Source: Owenia fusiformis (lineage: Eukaryota > Annelida > Polychaeta > Sabellida > Oweniidae). Taken from it: 25,000 nucleotides of DNA. The notes beneath the pieces were generated by a model, which ran no database searches, was not told the origin of the DNA, and saw nothing but the letters and a program-made list of their open reading frames with translations. Position 1 is the first letter of the stretch. Each line of letters opens with the position of its first letter. The DNA lies in NCBI GenBank assembly GCA_903813345.2, contig CAIIXF020000179.1:1-25000 (forward strand), in the 5' to 3' direction. Positions 1 to 10,840 of the stretch are shown piece after piece. Made by a program: the position numbers and the translations under genes.

Positions 1-1522
1 GGAGAAACAATCTCTACGATTCTTCATTTTATTGTATTGATTGTCATACTGACCGATGACGAGAACATTATTACATTGTGCGGTGTGTTAATAGGTCGGC
101 AACCCCTTTTAATTTAAGACTTGCATGTAAAAGCAAATTGTTTTGCCACGTGATGTTACCTTAACCATTCCAAAACTTCAGGTGTCACTCTGATCTGAGT
201 CTCGTTGAATACCTTTTCAAAAAGAAAACAAAGTACATGCAATAGTATTGGACGAGCCCCCGCGATTCAATATTCTTTATTCCAAGAATCAGCCAAGAAT
301 ATAAACAGATTTCACGATGAAGACAATTGAAATCGATTATTTATAATAGGAATTTATTTGTATTGATGCCCTTTTAGGGCCAAACGTACATCCAACATAC
401 AATTTCCAATAAGCAAAGGAAATAGGATTACATTCTTCAAATGACATATAAAATGCAATATGCATGAGATGGGTTACTCACACACTCAATCAAATGTGAT
501 ACAAACATTAATTTAGGATAATACTGAACTGAGAAAAAATTACTAACATAGAAAAGGAGGAAATTGAAGGAAATTACTTTTACATGCTAACAAGTGAATT
601 TTAATACTAAGCACTTTAAGCTATCAAACAGCAACAAAATCATGAATACATTGTGTCTGTACATAACTGTTATGAAACAAAATAAACTAATTAATTTCAA
701 AATGTAAAAAATAATGCAGTTATGACATGACGATCATATAGCTAATTTGCATAAATAATGTAGTTTTCAAAAACAGAACTCTTTATAAGTACCTTTACGA
801 GAGTTGTACGTAAAACCAGTTTTTGCTTATTCATACAACATTTTTTGTGGTTATCATGGAAACTGCAATTTTGGACACAATCAGCCCACTTTTCATAATG
901 GCTATTATATGCTTGTTAACACCATATTTTTGTGGTTACTATGCAATGTCATTAGTATTGTGATAATAACGTCCCTTATACCTATTTATTACAGGTCGTG
1001 TAGACCATTGTTGCCTGATTTATAGCAAAAACATTGACTTTTGCACGTTGGTGATGATGTACCTTTTTTAATAGATCTCATATCTTAGAAGCGTATCAGT
1101 TCAAAAAAATACTAGAAGACTTAACATATTTTGCCATGCACTGCGCCTATTCATTTTGCAATTCAGTTGTAAATTTTCTCTTGAAAAAATAAAACTTCCA
1201 AATTTGATGAGTTTTCTTGCAGAAATCGCCTACTCCCCCCCTCCATCCATTTTGTACGATCACCGGGCGTGGCTTTCAGGACGAAATGTACTGGCAACAG
1301 GTGGGGCTACAGGACCCATTTGGGTGGCCGGAGGCTGTAGAGCAGAATTCTGTCTCGGTTTTGAAGACACAGGAAAAAATAATCTTTACCCATGCGGCAT
1401 GACCGATGGTCGCGCATGCTTAGTGTACGGTACTGTTGAACATCGAAAGAGAAATTAAATTACTGCTAACCCCATCATGATAAACCATGTCATCTCAAAT
1501 CTTCTCAGCCCTGAGATGTGTA
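1..1522. other. AT-rich non-coding DNA with one GC-richer patch
   Basis: No gene is supported. Two similar phrases around TTTTTGTGGTTA at about 841 and 928 suggest an old short duplication. At about 1229-1440 the base composition becomes richer in G and C, and two frames are open (one at 1156-1458, one at 1217-1402). Neither protein is recognised, neither has clear splice sites, and the patch could be a decayed transposon or a lone exon. Confidence 0.5.
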
Positions 1523-1735
1523 AAACAGAAAGATGCTATGAGTATCAGAATGGCTAACCCTACTATCGCACCAAACTAGTTCTCACTACGTTATCGAAAA
1601 CGGGCTTCAACTGTGTACGAACGGACTTGACGTACTTTGAACCGTTTGGGATCTATTTACAGACTTCATCGAACGTACTCGAACGGGTAGGTCCTCTAGA
1701 ACGTAGAACATGCTCAAAATAATAATGTTCTCTTG

Positions 1736-1769
1736 GTTGTCACGTTCTACAATTAGAACGAGTGACAAC
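1736..1769. repeat. Hairpin inside the inverted-repeat arm
   Basis: GTTGTCACGTTCTA and TAGAACGAGTGACAAC pair around a CAAT loop with one unpaired base. The same hairpin is present in the opposite arm and in the other copies, for example near 2256-2289 and 4107-4140. Each arm can therefore fold on itself as well as with its partner. Confidence 0.75.
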
Positions 1770-2040
1770 CTACTAACGACGTCGTAAAACGGGCTCAATC
1801 TGACTGTGGTCGGAAAATATGTCAAAAATAATTAGCTACTTCGTTCATAAACAGTCTCCAATACGTCCATCTCAATTGCAGTTCGTTCAGGTCGCACCAC
1901 TGACGTCGGTGTGCAACGTCGTATAACGCGTCCCTTAGTCTAGAAGGTCATCATGATTTGATTGCAGAACGGTATGGTCGCCATCGAACTTTGAATCGAT
2001 TCAAAATTCTAAATCACATTGCCCGTCCGGGAAAGTCCAT

Positions 2041-2146
2041 GAAGTTCGTAAACAGACCGTAGAACGTTGTAGCTACGTTCATTCCGTTCGCACACAGTTT
2101 AAAACCAGTTTTGAAGAACGCAGTGTCAACTTGCTTGGTGTGATAG
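2041..2146. repeat. Internal diverged copy of the element's own right terminus
   Basis: In copy 1, 2041-2146 aligns in direct orientation with the outer right arm 2343-2447, roughly three quarters identical by eye. Both start GAAGTT.GTAAA.AGACC and both end TTGGTGTGATAG. The same internal block is at about 3576-3682 in copy 2 and 4411-4516 in copy 3. The element was partly built by ancient duplication of its end. Confidence 0.7.
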
Positions 2147-2974
2147 CTATATTTTTGCTAACTCGTTCATAACAGTTCAACTCGTTGTAAAAATGTTCTT
2201 AGTAGGATTGAAGTACGACGCTTCCGTTTGTAGTACGTCCAGTTCGTCGTTAGTAGGTTGTCACTCGTTCTAATTGTAGAACGTGACGACCAAGAGAACA
2301 TTTTGAGCATGTTCTAAGTTCTAGAGGACCTACCCGTTCGATGAAGTTTGTAAATAGACCCCAAACGGTTCTAAGTACGTCCAGTCCGTCCGTACACAGT
2401 TGAAGCCAGTTTTCGATAACGTAGTGAAAACTAGTTTGGTGTGATAGTAGGGTTAGAAAGATATTATGAGAACTTTACTATAACCCCACGTATAATATAG
2501 AATAGACTCTTGCAATGTTTTAAAGATGGCGATACATGTGAATTTCTACATATGTGTTGGTCTAAAGAGCATGTTTAGAAAATAGATGGTTCACACAAAA
2601 ATATTACTAAATATGTTTCAAGTGAAACAGAAAGATGCTATGAGTATCAGAATGGCTAACCCTACTATCACACCAAACTAGTTCTCACTACGTTATCGAA
2701 AACGGGCTTCAACTGTGTACGAACGGACTTGACGTACTTTGAACCGTTTGGGATCTATTTACAAACTTCATCGAACGTACTCGAACGGGTAGGTCCTCTA
2801 GAACGTAGAACATGCTCAAAATAATGTTCTCTTGGTTGTCACGTTCTACAATTAGAACGAGTGACAACCTACTAACGACGTCGTAAAACGGGCTCAATCT
2901 GACTGTGGTCGGAAAATATGTCAAAAATAATTAGCTACATCGTTCATAAACAGTCTCCAATACGTCCATCTCAA

Positions 2975-3410
2975 TAACGCAAATGCGAGTAGGTAGTTAC
3001 CAGTTTCACCACCAGGTGGCTCGCTCGGGTCAGATAGCATGGCGGGTATGGTAGAAAGTTCCCTTTAACTTAAATTACATCTGTTTTAGTGGTTCAATTT
3101 TCATATAGCCCTTATGTATCGAATAGTTATGCAAATTTAAGTATGTCCAGTAAAAGAAAATGTTATATGTTTAATACAAGAAAAGATATTTCACTTTTTG
3201 TGATTTTTTAATATGGAGTCTATGGGGAATCAACCCGAACTAGAAGTCACATTTTCAAAAAAGATTAAATTTTCAAAGTTGATAAACAATTTTCGAAACC
3301 ATATTTTTAGATGTATTTTTACATGTAGATTTCAAATATGACATCACTTTGACTGAATTTTGAATATTTAATGACGTAAATCAAGATCATTTCTACTCGC
3401 ATCTAGTCTA
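2975..3410. mobile_element. Nested short inverted-repeat element inside copy 2
   Basis: Copies 1 and 3 read CTCAATTGCAG without interruption here; copy 2 has ~434 extra bases. The ends are imperfect inverted repeats: TAACGCAAATGCGAGTAG on the left and CTACTCGCATCTAGTCTA on the right, with an identical 10 bp core ATGCGAGTAG placed 8 bp in from each end. Comparison with the empty site fits a 2 bp AT duplication. The interior is AT-rich without a reading frame. It is a non-autonomous element of unknown family. Confidence 0.75.
3006..3024 (+). promoter_or_regulatory. CTCF-like / E-box palindrome inside the nested element
   Basis: The sequence TCACCACCAGGTGGCTCGC agrees by eye with the bilaterian CTCF consensus at about 16 of 19 positions. 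Its core CCACCAGGTGG is a perfect palindrome around a central A and also holds a CAGGTG E-box. Binding is inference only. A single match in an invertebrate genome may be chance. Confidence 0.25.
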
Positions 3411-3929
3411 TTGCAGTTCGTTCAGGTCGCACCACTGACGTCGGTGTGCAACGTCGTATAACGCGTCCCTTAGTCTAGAAGGTCATCATGATTTGATTGC
3501 AGAACGGTATGGTCGCAATCGAACTTTGAATCGATTCAAAATTCTAAATCACATTCCCCGTCCGGGAAAGTCCATGAAGTTCGTAAACAGACCGTAGAAC
3601 GTTGTAGCTACGTTCATTCCGTTCGCACACAGTTTAAAACCAGTTTTGAAGAACGCAGTGGCAACTTGCTTGGTGTGATAGCTATATTTTTGCTAACTCG
3701 TTCATAACAGTTCAACTCGTAGTAAAAATGTTCTTAGTAGGATTGAAGTACGACGCTTCCGTTCGTAGTACGTCCAGCTCATCGTTAGTAGGTTGTCACT
3801 CGTTCTAATTGTAGAACGTGACGACCAAGAGAACATTTTGAGCATGTTCTAAGTTCTAGAGGACCTACCCGTTCGATGAAGTTTGTAAATAGACCCCAAA
3901 CGGTTCTAAGTACGTCCAGTCCGTTCGTT

Positions 3930-4825
3930 CCCTACTATCACACCAAACTAGTTCTCACTACGTTATCGAAAACGGGCTTCAACTGTGTACGAACGGACTT
4001 GACGTACTTTGAACCGTTTGGGATCTATTTACAAACTTCATCGAACGTACTCGAACGGGTAGGTCCTCTAGAACGTAGAACATACTCAAAATAATGTTCT
4101 CTTGGTTGTCACGTTCTACAATTAGAACGAGTGACACCCTACTAACGACGTCGTAAAACGGGCTCAATCTGACTGTGGTCGGAAAATATGTCAAAAATAA
4201 TTAGCTACTTCGTTCATAAACAGTCTCCAATACGTCCATCTCAATTGCAGTTCGTTCAGGTCGCACCACTGACGTCGGTGTGCAACGTCGTATAACGCGT
4301 CCCTTAGTCTAGAAGGTCATCATGATTTGATTGCAGAACGGTATGGTCGCCATCGAACTTTGAATCGATTCAAAATTCTAAATCACATTCCCCGTCCGGG
4401 AAAGTCCATGCAGTTCGTAAACAGACCGTAGAACGTTGTAGCTACGTTCATTCCGTTCGCACACAGTTTAAAACCAGTTTTGAAGAACGCAGTGGCAACT
4501 TGCTTGGTGTGATAGCTATATTTTTGCTAACTCGTTCATAACAGTTCAACTCGTAGTAAAAATGTTCTTAGTAGGATTGAAGTACGACGCTTCCGTTCGT
4601 AGTACGTCCAGCTCATCGTTAGTAGGTTGTCACTCGTTCTAATTGTAGAACGTGACGACCAAGAGAACATTTTGAGCATGTTCTAAGTTCTAGAGGACCT
4701 ACCCGTTCGATGAAGTTTGTAAATAGACCCCAAACGGTTCTAAGTACGTCCAGTCCGTTCGTACACAGTTGAAGCCCGTTTTCGAGAACGTAGTGAAAAC
4801 TAGTTTGGTGTGATAGTAGGGTTAG
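3930..4825. mobile_element. Foldback element, copy 3 (nearly complete, 896 bp)
   Basis: It begins at CCCTACTATC, lacking only the outermost CTAA, and ends GTAGGGTTAG at 4825. Both inverted arms are present (about 3930-4152 and 4614-4825). Private changes include ACATACTC in the left arm and CATGCAGTTCG in the middle. No coding capacity is seen; frames at 3876-4094 and 3979-4194 arise from the arms and the junction. Confidence 0.85.
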
Positions 4826-5115
4826 AAAGATATTATGAGAACTTTACTATAACCCCACGTATGATATACAGTAGAATAGACTCTTGCAATGTTTTAAAGA
4901 TGGCGATACATGTGAATTTCTACATATGTGTTGGTCTAAAGAGCATGTTTAGAAAATAGATGGTTCACACAAAAATATTACTAAATATTATTTGTTAAAC
5001 TGTATGCACTTTTGATACATGACGAGGAAAATTCGAAAAATACAGTGATTAGACATTTGATCTCATACATCAAGATAATGGTGTTTTTAATGTTCGATCG
5101 ATCAATGTCATGTTC

Positions 5116-5327
5116 ATACGCAGGCCCGTAGCCAGGATCTGCGGATCTGCCGAGGGGGAGGGGTTCACTTTAAAAAAAATTCCAGGGGGTCCATATTTGA
5201 CAATTTTAGTCCAAAAAATGGCCAAAATCACTTAAAAAGTGCTCACAATGGATTTTTTGGCCGGGGGGAGGGGGGTTCGCTCGACCCCATCGACTCCCCC
5301 CCCCCCACTGGCTACGGACCTGATACG
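5116..5327. mobile_element. 202 bp inverted-repeat element (MITE-like) with 5 bp target duplication
   Basis: The element 5121-5322 starts CAGGCCCGTAGCCAG and ends CTGGCTACGGACCTG, a 15 bp inverted repeat with one mismatch. ATACG directly flanks both sides (5116-5120 and 5323-5327), a clean target-site duplication. The interior has G-runs near 5247-5267 and a C-run near 5296-5306, and no frame. It is a non-autonomous DNA transposon; the superfamily is not assigned. Confidence 0.85.
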
Positions 5328-8300
5328 TTACCCATAAAATGAAAAGGTGGATCTTTAAAGCCCAGACGTTATAAATCACAACATAATGAATATATTATCC
5401 TACTGCAGCAACATTAGATATGAAAAATCATGAAATTCCAGACGAAGGATTTCCATCAATTTTTAGGCCCATGGTTTTTACACAGATCTGAACTATTTAC
5501 ATCCATTCTGATACTCAGACCATCTCTGCTATGCACAAGAAGGACACTGAGAGAAGGCTGTGATATCTCACGATGATTTACATCCTTTTAGTGTATATTT
5601 ACATATTATTTTAAAGATACACTAAACAGGATAGGAACATATGTAATAGTTTTCTCAGTCTGTGGGGTTTTATCGATGAGTACTTTTGGCAAATTATAAA
5701 AATATCAGAGTGTGTAGCTTTGTTTATCGATGTAATCCTGTAATCATCATTGTACAACAGCTTGCAATGGTAGTAAACAAGTAGGTTCAATGAATGAATG
5801 TGGGAAATCGTTCTAACGAATATAATAGACATGTTGAAAATTCCGTCAAAGTTGAAGTGATCCGAGGCTAAATCTCTCAATTTTCTAAGCTCTCCAAAAC
5901 TCAATATAGATTTTGTATATTATACAAACTCTTAGTTCTGTAAAGCTATGGAAATGAAAAAACAATGTCGTTTTGAGTTATTTCGAGGTTTTGGCCACAT
6001 TAACGACATAGACAAGAAAGTTTAAAAATGAAATATCGGAAACAGAAAATGTGATTTATGTAATTCATGGAATATTGAAGATGAGGAGCATTTTGTTTTT
6101 AGCAAGAAAATCAGAAATCGTAGATTTCTTTTCTTGCTTCAATCTTTCAAGTTTTACTCATCTGAGCAAAGCCCGGATAACAAAACAAAGCCCAGATATT
6201 AAATGACGTCATATTTTGGAAATCTGTTTTGCTCGTTTGATTTCATTCGATTCCCTCGATCTACATGTACTTCAAATCAACTTTATTTCATGGTTGCGAA
6301 AGAAAACATTTTACTTTTCTCGATACTTTAAAAAAATGCAATGAATAATGGCAAACCTTCTTAAAGAAATTACTAAACCAAATTAACTAGTTTTGTTTAG
6401 CGATATTGTTCGGTATTTTAGCGGAATTTCATTTACAATGACCTCGGAACCATTTCTCGAACAATTTTAGCTGTTCTCCCTCTTTATCATTTGAAAATCT
6501 CGAGGGTTTGTAGGGATTTTCAAGGGTACATGTAATTCCTGTTATCGATAATCCCCACGTGATCACAAAATCCGTGAATTTATACCACATATTAGTAGAA
6601 ACTTGTGAAATGCAAGAAATTAAAACTCGTGAAATAAATATATATATGAAAATGAACAAACCATAATCAAATAAATTATCAATAATTAATAATTGGATCG
6701 AGTCACGCGTACCATGAAATAAACCTGAACCAGAGACATATCTCTCTGCCTGAACGTGACACTGAGGCTGAGGCATATCCATTTATCTAGTCTTGTTTCA
6801 AGAACCTGGATCATCTACTTTAACAGCCAGGTATACAGTAGAAGCAAGTCTACCATTGATCAAGAGCCCCCATCTGTCGAAGTCCACCTGCGGCATGGTG
6901 ATAATTAATGTACGGGTTTTAAAGTCGATTGCTCTCAGTAAACAACAACATATATAGGGTCTAATTTAGGTTTTTAACTAAAACTTCAAATTATAAATAT
7001 GTTCTGCCTAAAACCATAGGACTTTGAAAATCAACGAGGGGGTAAGTGACACTGTTTTAAGAGAAAAACACTCATGGCCTATGTCCTTATTTTTAAAAAA
7101 AATAATGCAGACTTTTGAAACCAATCTTGAAAACATTTATAAATACTTTTGACAAAATGGGTCCAAATCTTGGTGGTTGAATTTCAATGAATACATCATG
7201 CTGGTTATCTTACAGAAACTGCATTTTTGATTACCAAGGTATGAAAGTTTCCACGTAACTGACCTCATGTGTGCAAAATTTCATCGATGTCACTTGTCTA
7301 TTTTAGGAGATATTGCCTATTTCAACGGTCTCCTTTTCCGGTCACCCTGTGGATCTGATTTGTTGAAAATAAGATATGAAGAATTCGAGAGAAACTCACA
7401 AGCGCATAAAAGTGACTCAGAGAAAAATACATTTTCATTCGTATTGTGATTATATAGCATTAATATTATTTTATCTTGAACGTTTAGCATACATGTATTT
7501 AGAAAATATTTACAGCAAGAAAAACTGATGAATTTTGACAATTATTTTTACACCCTAAATGACACCACGGCGTAACCTGATGACATCACAGATTTTCAAA
7601 AATGTTATAAAGATTCAATTTGATTTTGAAATTACGCAAGGTTTGTTTTATTTATCCAATGGAGTGTAAAAGTATTGCGTTTTATATTAAAATTGTTGTA
7701 GTTGATGATTGATAAATTCAAACTTTGCTGCGAAAATGGCGAGAAATTCCAGAGCCTAGAACCCTTGGATTCAAAGACCGATGCTCTGCAGTCAGAGCTA
7801 TAAAGGCTTAAGCCACTGCAGATGGGCTGTAGCTGTATCAACATGCTATCACCCTTTGAAAGGATCACACCTTCGTACTTACCATACACACACAGTCAAA
7901 AGGACAGAACTATTGATTTGATCCCACATCTGACACCAATATATGTACATCTACATTTTGAATTCGAATTGTTCTATTGATATTTTTATTATCCCTGAGA
8001 ATGCACTTGACTCGAAAGCTAACATATTGTGTGAATGGGAAATGTCATATTTAAAATGAGAAAACTTTCTTTCAGAGTACTTGTACTCATGGTAAAATAT
8101 ATGGCTGTCTAAAATCACTTGCCAAACTACACCTGGTCCTTTTAAGCTATAATCCCAAACAATCAATACTCCAGGGGCTGGCCTGTGTGGATTAGAGGTG
8201 AGTTGAAGGGTGAGTTTGTAACAGTTCATAATTATACAGGGTAATGTCCAGGCCCGGGTCCAGGCCTCGCATGCAAATGAATCGCTGATGTTTATGGGAT

Positions 8301-8940
8301 GTTAGAGGTTAAATTAAGGTGACCAGGGTTTGAGGACAGTGTAATCTACTCGAGCACAAATAAAATAGGCCTGGATATCGATTTTGGTTTAATTAATTAA
8401 TGTTTTTGTCACCTTGAGTGTTACTTGTGTGTCTATCATTTTTCTTGATTGTTTTACATCCATAAAAACATATCAATTAAAGATATTTGAACAATGGCAT
8501 AGTATGTGGTCGGGTATATCGCTAAATTACTTCCACAATCGGTGACATTTCCCCCATCGTTAAAAAGATACAATATCGAATTAAGATGATGACATTCTTG
8601 TTTGTTTTGCACGAAACATTTGTATTCAGATACAGATGTGAGTATGAAGCTGTAATAAGACGAAAAGGTACTATTAAACCCCTACAGTAACACATCACTT
8701 AAACACGGTGTTAGAAGTGACTAAAGAATTCCAAAAACTAATATACGCATAACAGTCTGTAACTTACACTATAAGGATACTATTTAGCCCCGATATCTAA
8801 CAAACCTTCTATTTTAAAAAGTATATTGTTTTAATAGGAAAATGCGATTTTACTTTCCTAGAGAACTACTTCGAGCTTTTACATGAATACAATACCATTC
8901 GGATAAACTTAAAAAACTAATCAGTGACAAAAAGACATTC
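5328..8940. other. Non-coding, AT-rich DNA
   Basis: No gene is supported. Frames at 5611-5904, 6429-6782, 7267-7449, 7317-7541, 7632-7889 and 7951-8229 have no recognisable motif, domain or matching splice sites. A full CRE palindrome TGACGTCA lies at 6204-6211 and an octamer ATGCAAAT at 8271-8278, beside a near-palindromic run at about 8248-8266. Each may be chance at this length. Confidence 0.5.
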
Positions 8941-8979
8941 ATATCATATCCATCCTAGGGGAAGGGCCCCAGATTATAT

Positions 8980-9155
8980 CACGTGACGTACCACGTGTCT
9001 ATAACAATCCAATGATAGCAGAGAGAAAAATGAAAGCAGGAATGTTCTCATCGATCATCAACCTCCAGTCTTTAATCCGAGTAGTCTAATTAGTCAACTG
9101 TCTTTTAGTATTCATTTGCCTATAAAATCCTCCTGCTCCCGAGGTACTGTCTGGT
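8980..9155 (+). promoter_or_regulatory. Paired E-boxes with a downstream TATA-like motif
   Basis: Two CACGTG E-boxes lie 6 bp apart (8980-8985 and 8992-8997); the first sits in TCACGTGACG. About 120 bp downstream CCTATAAAATCC (near 9119) resembles a TATA box. No exon is identified downstream. This could be an orphan cis-regulatory element or chance. Confidence 0.2.
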
Positions 9156-10840
9156 TATTGGGGATACCCTGGATTTATCGATTGCATGTCAAACCCTAGA
9201 ATCTTGAATTAATCAGCCGTCGGTGGGGGTTTATTATTGTCCCTTGTCATGGACTGTTCGAACACTAATAATTAAGAATATAACAAATGTATAATGCCAA
9301 ATGGTAACATGTTTCACAAAAAATCATGCCTTCAAATTCTTGATGAAATATAAACGCAATATTATCATAGATGAGGGCCTTTCTCATTTAATTGTTTTAA
9401 GCGTCGAGGCTGTTCGTTTAAAGGTCATTGATGGGTACACTTGATCCTTTTAAGAAATCTTTGCATTAACTGAATTTTGGTTGATTAAGAAGCGTTATTG
9501 GCCTTCTAAAAACTACCAATAGTACCAATGGTATGAGGATCAGAATGACATCTTAGATACAATTGAGACAACAAGTTAATTGCAAAGCTTCTCTTGCACC
9601 CAGGTTCCCTGAAAAGGGCGCTGTCATGTGCGATGTGACATCCATATTAAATTATTTCTTTATGGCGATAATCCTGAGAAACAGGGCATACAAAGAGTAG
9701 TAGGCGTGCGGGGGAATCGTCAATCGATAATTAAATAGGCTTGGTAGTTCATTCCCTGGACTACTCGGTACAATCTCGTCATCCTTGCTTACGGTACAGC
9801 GTGTACAGTTCAATGCAATAATGATGTTACATGGTTAGGTATGTTTTTTATTCATCATAAAGGATTGTTCTTAACAATATCTGTCATTAGATAGGGCAGT
9901 TCATGCCTAATGAGTTTGTTCTTATATATGAAGATGAGAGAAGTGATAACTAGAGTGAAACTTGTGCTAAACATAAGGAACAATGAGTTGGAACTTTCTT
10001 TTGTCTGAATTCAAGAACCAAACATGGACATGATGTGATGAAGCAATAATGGAGTCGACAGGTTAGGATACTACTGCGTTCATGTGTGATGAAGAGACGA
10101 TGCTGGATGATCGAATTGACCACTCGAACTGAACAGAACTGCTCTAGAGAAGAGCAAGACAAGAGGCAGACATGCCTCGCTTTGTCATCAAAAGACTGGT
10201 GAAAGACCAAAGTCCATTATTGCGGCATCAACTGGATTCCGAGGAAAGGTAATATTTTTCAATATGCTCCAGCCTTTCATCAATCTGTGTTGTTAACAAT
10301 TATTAAAAGCCCCTTTGTAAAGTTTGAACTACATTGGCTTATATTAAATTATATTATATCATAAAACGCAATGAAGATTCGATATGCAACATATACCTCT
10401 TTTTGAAAAAAGATGACGAAATATTCATTTTCCTAAATAAGCGTGACAGAACAATCAAATACAAGTAGAAGTCATGAGAAATAATATTTGAATTATAAAA
10501 ACATATTTTCAAACTAGTACTGTGCATAGGGTCTTTAAGAATCTAGGCGCGGGTAAAATTACCTGAGATAGTAGTATAACGCAAATTCAAATTCCTTGTG
10601 TTGTATCTCACTGTTCCGAGCGTTATACCCTATTCTACATTTGGAGTTTGGGTATGTTAACTATGAAATTCACTGTCAATTTCACTGTCGAGGATGTTGT
10701 GACAGACATTAACATTTAGAAATACCTAGAAACTAGACCAGATCCTTCTGAAACGACGAAAACATTTTGCTCCATATCCTATCACCCTCGTGTTGTACCT
10801 TATCTTGCGCCTTCAACTGTAACACTTAGTTTGGTATAGC
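9156..10840. other. Non-coding DNA
   Basis: No supported gene. The minus-strand frame 9950-10210 lacks recognisable features. A GGGCGCTGTC motif at about 9617 loosely resembles part of a CTCF site (about 11 of 15 core positions), too weak to call. Confidence 0.45.

Larger units (their letters stand above)
1554..2456. mobile_element. Foldback element, copy 1 (complete, 903 bp)
   Basis: It starts CTAACCCTACTATC and ends with the exact reverse complement GATAGTAGGGTTAG. The inverted repeats run about 228 bp (1554-1781) on the left and 212 bp (2245-2456) on the right, with a few mismatches and small indels. The left arm has an extra ~11 bp repeat of a GAACGTACTC type. The middle, about 460 bp, has no credible reading frame, so it is non-autonomous. 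The CGTTC/GAACG pentamer recurs unusually often. Small minus-strand frames at 1607-1825 are arm shadows. I do not recognise the family. A MITE or large foldback DNA transposon is the natural class. Confidence 0.85.
1523..2614. repeat. Segmental duplication unit A (flank, foldback element 1, flank)
   Basis: The left flank 1523-1553 matches 2625-2655 almost perfectly. The right flank 2457-2614 matches 4826-4988 except for a ~5 bp length difference and a few substitutions. Element plus flanks was therefore copied as a unit: this is copy A, and copy B runs 2625-4988. The two copies lie nearly end to end with about 10 bp between them, which fits tandem duplication by unequal exchange. An assembly artefact cannot be excluded. 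Confidence 0.85.
2656..3928. mobile_element. Foldback element, copy 2 (interrupted, right end truncated)
   Basis: The left end is complete (CTAACCC at 2656) and follows element 1 closely. It is broken by an insertion at 2975-3410 and resumes at TTGCAGTTCG. The right arm stops at CAGTCCGTTCGT (3928), 63 bp short of the outer end seen in copy 3, where it abuts copy 3. Minus-strand frame 2709-2924 is an arm shadow with no coding support. Confidence 0.85.
2625..4988. repeat. Segmental duplication unit B (flank, elements 2 and 3 fused, flank)
   Basis: Second copy of the flank-element-flank unit, expanded by an extra element copy and a nested insertion. The left flank 2625-2655 and right flank 4826-4988 match unit A. 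Elements 2 and 3 share variants that element 1 lacks, for example CCAGCTCATCG at 3774 and 4607 against CCAGTTCGTCG at 2239. Elements 2 and 3 therefore split more recently than either did from element 1. Confidence 0.8.

Noticed and set aside
804-1025. 73-residue frame with hydrophobic stretches
   Set aside because: AT-rich chance frame over two similar TTTTTGTGGTTA phrases; no signal peptide or family resemblance.
2451-2480. Resemblance of GTTAGAAAGATA to the piggyBac terminus
   Set aside because: The match falls in the right flank, outside the inverted repeat, and is absent in that form on the left side. Kept only as a hint about a TTAA target.
1607-4194. Near-identical ~71-72 residue minus-strand frames (1607-1825, 2709-2924, 3979-4194)
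   Set aside because: They lie in the inverted arms and are similar only because the DNA is repeated. They contain no recognisable domain.
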